A stretch of DNA of 64,000 nt from an uncultured Muribaculaceae bacterium (GTDB lineage Bacteria; Bacteroidota; Bacteroidia; Bacteroidales; Muribaculaceae), in the NCBI GenBank assembly GCA_947178505.1, contig CAMWYR010000003.1:1-64000 (forward strand), given 5' to 3'. This document shows positions 58,857 to 64,000 of this stretch, one piece after another; the stretch's first letter is position 1, and every line of letters begins with the position of its first letter. The notes beneath the pieces were generated by a model. It saw only the letters and a list, made by a program, of their open reading frames with translations. It was not told the DNA's origin and searched no databases. Position numbers and translations under genes: made by a program.

Positions 58857-58928
58857 GGCCCATTCGTCTATCGGTTAGGACGCAAGATTTTCATTCTTGA
58901 AAGAGGAGTTCGATTCTCCTATGGGCTA
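58857..58928 (+). tRNA. tRNA-Glu (anticodon TTC), second copy, CCA not encoded
   Basis: Body identical to the 58448 copy; followed by ccc rather than cca. Confidence 0.93.
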
Positions 58929-58949
58929 CCCAAATCCATCCTACCCCGT

Positions 58950-58988
58950 GAGGCTGGTGTCGCTGATGACACCGGCCTCTCTTTTTTT
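58950..58988 (+). terminator. Rho-independent terminator after the second tRNA-Glu
   Basis: gaggctggtgtc-gctgat-gacaccggcctc followed by tcttttttt. Confidence 0.8.
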
Positions 58989-58989
58989 C

Positions 58990-60324
58990 CTAAAGCAGCA
59001 ATGAATCCAGATCTACGGCCGTGGCGTCAGCGAGAGCCGCAGCATTAAAACTATCCTCCCAGCGACGGCGGGCAGCTTCACCCTTCATCTGCCGGCCGCA
59101 TTCATCTGCCGCCACACAGACTATCATACGCGCATATTCATGCGGAGTCAGCCCCGGAGGAAGAAGCAGAGCAGAATCCTCACCGGTGAGTTCTGACACA
59201 TCGCCTACATCCGTGGATATCACCGGAATACCATGCGACATCGCCTCGCCCATGCTGACCGGCATCCCTTCTGTACGGCTCATAAGTATGAACCAGTCAC
59301 TCCCCTCTTCACTATAGTAACGATGCACATCCGCATTGCTAAGCGCTCCGCAGAAATCCACAGTAAACGAGGGCACTCGCCGACTCAATTCCTCAGCCTG
59401 TCGATGCAGCATATCCATGCACTCTCCGTCGCCTATCAGTGTCCACATTATGCGTTTTTCGCCAAGCAGGAGTGTAAGCTCAGCCAGAGTCTCCATTATC
59501 AGAGAGAGCTGCTTCACCGGATCCAGACGTGCTACCGTGACAAATCGCACTTCTTCGCTCCGATCGCTGCCGGCGGCGCCTGAGCTGTTGGCGCGACTCT
59601 CCTTGCCCGTGAGGACATCCGGCCCTGATGAACCTAAATGACGCGCAGAAATGCGTGCGGACGCCGAAGGATAACGATTTTTCAGATATTGCGCTCCCTT
59701 ATCCGAGATACAGATCACCCGGCGGATACCATCAAGCATACGTGCGCGAAGCCGTCGCGACCTGAACTCCTGACGCTCGTCATATAAATCTGACGTATGG
59801 GCGCGCGTGGCCACTTTCCAGCCTTGCTGAAGCGCAAGACGCGCCATGGCCGTAGCTGTGTCGGCAAACCACATACTATAGAACACAGTGTTAGCGGGAG
59901 TCATGCCGTTGCGCGCCGCTAATCTCTTTAAAAGATAGCCTATACGCACGCTATTTACGGCCTGATAGAAGCCTTTCAGCCATTGCCGCACACCACGGGC
60001 CTCACCACGCATCATCACAAGCGCACGCCATACGAAAGGATGCAGGATATAGACCGCTTTGAGCAGCCGTGAGTGAAACACAGTGTCGTCGGCTAACGAC
60101 CAGTCGACCGTCACCCCCTCCGGCAACGCATCGGCATAACCGGACTCCCGAGGAAATCTGTCGGTAGGAAAGAGGATAATCCGGTCAAACTTATCTCTGA
60201 GAGCCTTTATCTCCGGCTCGATAAATGCTTTTTCAGAATAAAGATCGCCCGGAAAACCGAGTGTAGAGAATAGCAACTGTCTCATTTCCGGAGTCGATTT
60301 ACAATCCCCCATAATGCGGGACAA
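58990..60324 (-). CDS. Glycosyltransferase family 4
   Basis: FVTVARLDPVKQLSLIMETLAEL, SRTEGMPVSMGEAMSHGIPVISTDVGDVSE. Confidence 0.88.
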   Translation of the reverse strand: MSRIMGDCKSTPEMRQLLFSTLGFPGDLYSEKAFIEPEIKALRDKFDRIILFPTDRFPRESGYADALPEGVTVDWSLADDTVFHSRLLKAVYILHPFVWRALVMMRGEARGVRQWLKGFYQAVNSVRIGYLLKRLAARNGMTPANTVFYSMWFADTATAMARLALQQGWKVATRAHTSDLYDERQEFRSRRLRARMLDGIRRVICISDKGAQYLKNRYPSASARISARHLGSSGPDVLTGKESRANSSGAAGSDRSEEVRFVTVARLDPVKQLSLIMETLAELTLLLGEKRIMWTLIGDGECMDMLHRQAEELSRRVPSFTVDFCGALSNADVHRYYSEEGSDWFILMSRTEGMPVSMGEAMSHGIPVISTDVGDVSELTGEDSALLLPPGLTPHEYARMIVCVAADECGRQMKGEAARRRWEDSFNAAALADATAVDLDSLLL

Positions 60325-61271
60325 CGCATGACCGCCATATATAGGCGCGCCTTAAGCGGGAGTGGAAGTTGAAACTGCCTTATCAGAGCCTTCAGACGCG
60401 AAATGCGACGTTCTGACGGCTCCGCCTCATTGTCCGGGCCCGATCTCAAGGCCATGGCGGAAAGGTGATTCACGCGCCTCGCCGCAGCCTTGTCGAGCGC
60501 CGCGCCTGCCACATCGAAATGGCGCTGGAGCAACATGGTCTGCCGGAGCGCACGGAGGGAATATCTGAATTTGCGGGCATAGTCGGCGGGGTGCGACACC
60601 GAGTCATGCCCTACCGAGTAATGAAGCGTCACTTCCGGAAGCACAACAATATCCCCCGCTTCAGCCATTGCGAGGAGAATCTGCTGATCCTCACACGAAT
60701 ACTCACTGTCGACATATATATCAGGATTTTTATCGACGGCGTCGGTGATGATATCGCGGCGGTATAGGGCGGTGCAGAGATGAATGATACGCTCCCCGGC
60801 CAGCAGGGGGAACGTGAGAGTTCCTGCGGCGAAGCGTAGCGGCGTGGTTGCGGAGGGATTGGCCGGATGACGTGACAGCTCGCCCGAATCTGAATCCCGG
60901 CAGAGCCAATCGGTGGCCACAAGACTCACGCGCGGGTCAGAGTCAAGCAGTTCCACCTGCCGGCGGAGCTTACCCGGATCGACCCAATAATCATCTCCGG
61001 CGCAGTCAGCAAGGTATTCGCCGCGCGCGCGGCGTATGCAGTCGAAATAATTCGCCGTCACGCCGAGGTTCCGTTCCCGCCGGAGATAGACTATCCGGTC
61101 GGGATACTGCGCGGCATAACTTCTGCATATGCGCTCCGTGCCGTCGGTCGACGCATCGTCGCCGATCACAATCTCATAATCGGCCCTCAGATCCTGCGCG
61201 AGAATCGAATCGAGCGTGCGCCCGATCGTGTGCTCCTGATTGTAGGTGACTACAATTACAGAGACTTTCAT
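60282..61271 (-). CDS. Glycosyltransferase family 2
   Basis: KVSVIVVTYNQEHTIGRTLDSIL, IGDDASTDGT, DCAGDDYW. Confidence 0.9.
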   Translation of the reverse strand: MKVSVIVVTYNQEHTIGRTLDSILAQDLRADYEIVIGDDASTDGTERICRSYAAQYPDRIVYLRRERNLGVTANYFDCIRRARGEYLADCAGDDYWVDPGKLRRQVELLDSDPRVSLVATDWLCRDSDSGELSRHPANPSATTPLRFAAGTLTFPLLAGERIIHLCTALYRRDIITDAVDKNPDIYVDSEYSCEDQQILLAMAEAGDIVVLPEVTLHYSVGHDSVSHPADYARKFRYSLRALRQTMLLQRHFDVAGAALDKAAARRVNHLSAMALRSGPDNEAEPSERRISRLKALIRQFQLPLPLKARLYMAVMRCPALWGIVNRLRK

Positions 61272-62494
61272 TTAAACTTTTTACGGATGTCAGAAGGCAC
61301 GGCATCCTTATGAACGCCTACACCGAGAGTCTTCTCAAGGAAGAAGGGCATCGACACGTAGAGATAGCCGTCGTAAAGCTGGTTGGTGTCCCAGGAATTC
61401 TTGACCTTGTAGTATCGGTTACCCTCCTGGTCGGTGGCGGTGCCGACGATGACCATACCATGGTCGTCGGTAGTCTCAAAATTATCGAATGTAGTCTGAC
61501 GGCTCTCCTGCGTAACGCTCTTCTCCTTCACCGGGCCCTTGATATCAAACTTGGAGTTCTCGCGGTCCTTATCGGAGAGTTTCACCCAACGGCTGAGCTC
61601 AGTGTCGGTCATGTCTTTCTCCTCCTTATCTTCGGGAAGCACGGCATAGCCCTTATTCCATTTGAATCCACCCTCCGACACATCAGCGGCCCACATAACC
61701 GTCCATCCCTTCTCGAGGGCATTGTCGACGATCTTCTGCATCTCTTCCATAGGCACGTTCATGCTCTGAGTCCATGCCCAGTTGTCGGGGATTTCGAGGA
61801 TAAAGTTCTGATAATAGGGATGATGCGTATAGCTGGTGACGTTGATGAAGTTCTCGGGTTCGAGACCCATCTCCTTAGCCCACTGCTGAGGGGTGTATGT
61901 CTTGCCGTTATACTGGAAAGATGCGGGCACGGGGCCGAGATACGCATCGAGAATAGCCTCGAAGCCGGGGAGCCACGCAGTGGTCAGCTTCTTGTTTTTA
62001 GTTCCGCGGTTGAGCACGGCGCGGAGATAAGCCTCGAGAGCTTCGGCGAGCTCGTAATGCGAATGCTTCTTCTCGCCGTAGTTGAGGCCGGGATAAGCCT
62101 CCTCGGGCACAGCTCCGTAAGCCTCAGTCATATTGAGCACGTCGCCCCATGAACCGCCCTGAGCGAAGTTGATGGTGCCGTTCATGCGCATGAATTTCTT
62201 TGCCTTGTCGATATAGGCGTTGCGCACGATATACATTTCAGAGATATCGAGTTCGGGACCACCCTTCCGCATGACGTTATCCTCGAGCGTAGAGACGCCG
62301 GAAAATGCCCAGCACGTGCCCGACTTATTCTGATCTTTCACGGAGCCGGTGCGGTTGATCTTACCGTCGGTAAACTTAAACCCGGTAGAATCGGGCACCT
62401 CAATGACCGGTTCAGTGGCCGGGGCGATAAAATCAGTGGCGAACGCCGGGGCCGTCATGACGGCCAGCACGGAGAGGGCAAATATCTTTTTCAT
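61268..62494 (-). CDS. Secreted C1-family peptidase (PepC/bleomycin hydrolase-like)
   Basis: Signal peptide; NKSGTCWAFSGVSTLE (Cys), DHGMVIVGTA (His), VKNSWD (Asn). Confidence 0.88.
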   Translation of the reverse strand: MKKIFALSVLAVMTAPAFATDFIAPATEPVIEVPDSTGFKFTDGKINRTGSVKDQNKSGTCWAFSGVSTLEDNVMRKGGPELDISEMYIVRNAYIDKAKKFMRMNGTINFAQGGSWGDVLNMTEAYGAVPEEAYPGLNYGEKKHSHYELAEALEAYLRAVLNRGTKNKKLTTAWLPGFEAILDAYLGPVPASFQYNGKTYTPQQWAKEMGLEPENFINVTSYTHHPYYQNFILEIPDNWAWTQSMNVPMEEMQKIVDNALEKGWTVMWAADVSEGGFKWNKGYAVLPEDKEEKDMTDTELSRWVKLSDKDRENSKFDIKGPVKEKSVTQESRQTTFDNFETTDDHGMVIVGTATDQEGNRYYKVKNSWDTNQLYDGYLYVSMPFFLEKTLGVGVHKDAVPSDIRKKFK

Positions 62495-62622
62495 AATGCT
62501 GTCAGATTTGATTCAAAGTTAAGCAAATATTCAGACGCTCGCGCAACGCTCATCTGAGCGGCGGAGGGCTCCTTGACTGCAATATTAATAAAAAAAACTT
62601 ACATCTGCAAGCCTGCCGCAAA

Positions 62623-63528
62623 TTATTGCGGCAGGGAGATTAGGGAGCCGAGGGAGGCGAGTGCAGAGGGAGTGAAGTAGCGGATGCGGGCTGACCCCAT
62701 GGTAAAGGTGAGTTCGCCGAAGTAGATGCGTGCGCCTATGCAGTAGAGGTCGACCCTCACTATGGGGAATCCCTGTGAGAGCGTCTCCGCGATGTGAATC
62801 ATTTCTTCGAGTTTATCGGGACGGGGAGGCACATTGACGGGCCGGTATGACTCCACGACGGCCTCGCGCCATTCTTCCCAAGCGGGGAGCCGAAAGAGCG
62901 ATAGCGATGTGCGGAATGTCTTTTCATCTCTCTCACTGCATACGAGGCAGTAGAGCGGACGGCCGTCAAAGCAGAAGAACTTATAGTCGGTGGCCATGAC
63001 GGGGCTTCCGGCTTCATCAGACAACGGGAGCATTTCCTCGGCCATTATCCGCGGACGTATACGCGTGTAATGAGGTTCGGCTCCTGCAAATCCGAAACGT
63101 CGCCCCAGCCATTGCGAGAGCCTCCGGCGCACCCGGGTTTGATCCAGGCTCCTACGGTCGCGCACAAGGATGGTCTGCATAGTGCCGTGGGTCGATTTGA
63201 TGGCGAACTTATCTGGCAGCTGACTGAAATCCACAGCCTCGGCATCCTCCCAGATGCCATAGGTGGCCGGCACGATCTCCGGAAACCCTGCATCGGCCAC
63301 AAATTTCTTCACCTCATATTTATCAGCAAGCCGCGACCACAAGGTGGTGTCGGTGTTGAATTCGAGCCACAGTATCTTCTCGTTGAGGTCGGTGGGATTT
63401 TTGATATCAGCACGTCTGCGCGTTTCGATGCGATGCAGCAGCAATGCTGCGCGCCGCGGCGATATCATCTGCCATTCGGCCAGCTGACGCACCATGCGCC
63501 GGACCACACTGAAAAGAGGATTCGTCAT
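62623..63528 (-). CDS. TupA-like ATP-grasp glycan-modification protein
   Basis: DLNEKILWLEF, DKYEVKKFVADAGF, FAIKSTHGTMQTILVRD, VRVDLYCIGARIYFGELTFT. Confidence 0.85.
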   Translation of the reverse strand: MTNPLFSVVRRMVRQLAEWQMISPRRAALLLHRIETRRRADIKNPTDLNEKILWLEFNTDTTLWSRLADKYEVKKFVADAGFPEIVPATYGIWEDAEAVDFSQLPDKFAIKSTHGTMQTILVRDRRSLDQTRVRRRLSQWLGRRFGFAGAEPHYTRIRPRIMAEEMLPLSDEAGSPVMATDYKFFCFDGRPLYCLVCSERDEKTFRTSLSLFRLPAWEEWREAVVESYRPVNVPPRPDKLEEMIHIAETLSQGFPIVRVDLYCIGARIYFGELTFTMGSARIRYFTPSALASLGSLISLPQ

Positions 63529-64000
63529 CAGATGTCAAGTTGCGAGGAGAGGGTGAGTTTCAGCGTTTTAGAGACGGCGCCGATCTCCTGAAGCACAGGC
63601 ATCAGATCGGCATAGGCGTGCGCGAGCACCACGAAGTTGAGTTCCGTCACGTCGCGCTCATAGTCATATTCTACGAAAAAGGTAGAGAGATGGATTCCGT
63701 TTTTATCAAACACCTTTCTGTAGGCCTCGATATCGGGGAGGATGCCGGAGACCTTTAGATTAATCACCTTCGACACCTGACCGACTCCGCGGCTCTTCTC
63801 ATAATGCTCGAATGCTACGAGCGTAAGCAGGATCAGCACTGTCGCGCTGATTGAGATCAGGTACATACCAATTCCGACGGCCATGCCGATGATGGCGGTC
63901 ATCCAGATGCCTGCTGCCGTTGTGAGGCCACGCACGGCTCCCTTCATGTGAATCATCGCGCCGCCGCCTATGAAGCCGATGCCGGTGATCACCTGCGCGG
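63528..64000 (-). CDS. MgtC/SapB-family membrane protein (N-terminus outside window)
   Basis: ITGIGFIGGGAMIHMKGAVRGLTTAAGIWMTAIIGMAVG; frame open to the window end. Confidence 0.88.
   Translation of the reverse strand, partial: AQVITGIGFIGGGAMIHMKGAVRGLTTAAGIWMTAIIGMAVGIGMYLISISATVLILLTLVAFEHYEKSRGVGQVSKVINLKVSGILPDIEAYRKVFDKNGIHLSTFFVEYDYERDVTELNFVVLAHAYADLMPVLQEIGAVSKTLKLTLSSQLDI

Noticed and set aside
61310-62152. 280-aa + strand ORF opposite the C1 peptidase
   Set aside because: Antisense of a gene with intact catalytic motifs; codon-bias artefact.
1-64000. CRISPR array, rRNA operon or intact IS element
   Set aside because: No regularly spaced direct repeats, no rRNA sequence and no intact transposase ORF seen.

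Overview
This is a Bacteroidota (probably Bacteroidales) chromosomal window. The lineage is inferred from gene content and from TTTG-N20-TAnnTTTG promoters. Most of it is core genome: a 2-oxoacid:ferredoxin oxidoreductase operon, frr-pyrH, cobB, queG, rnhA, pdxB, a division/cell-wall (dcw) cluster from rsmH to ftsZ, ybeY, mnmG, apt, uvrC, a polyprenyl synthase, rnhB, ruvB, rpsT with two tRNA-Glu genes, and surface-glycan genes. The accessory interest is in the first ~10.7 kb. One part is a compact five-gene minus-strand operon: type III-like DNA methyltransferase, DEAD/DEAH helicase with a PD-(D/E)XK-like tail, a 72-aa protein, a DndD-like SMC ATPase and a HerA/DUF87-like ATPase. Its methyltransferase is split by a 9-G homopolymer, which strongly suggests phase variation. 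The other part is a three-gene toxin / Xre antitoxin / SecB-like chaperone (TAC-type) operon directly downstream of a perfect 48-bp palindrome. Further signals are a parS-like 16-bp palindrome after mnmG, a ~335-bp foldback element with terminal inverted repeats (MITE/REP-like), a decayed Rpn-family nuclease gene, and an apparently missing mraZ. All calls come from reading the sequence and the supplied ORF translations. No database searches were run.
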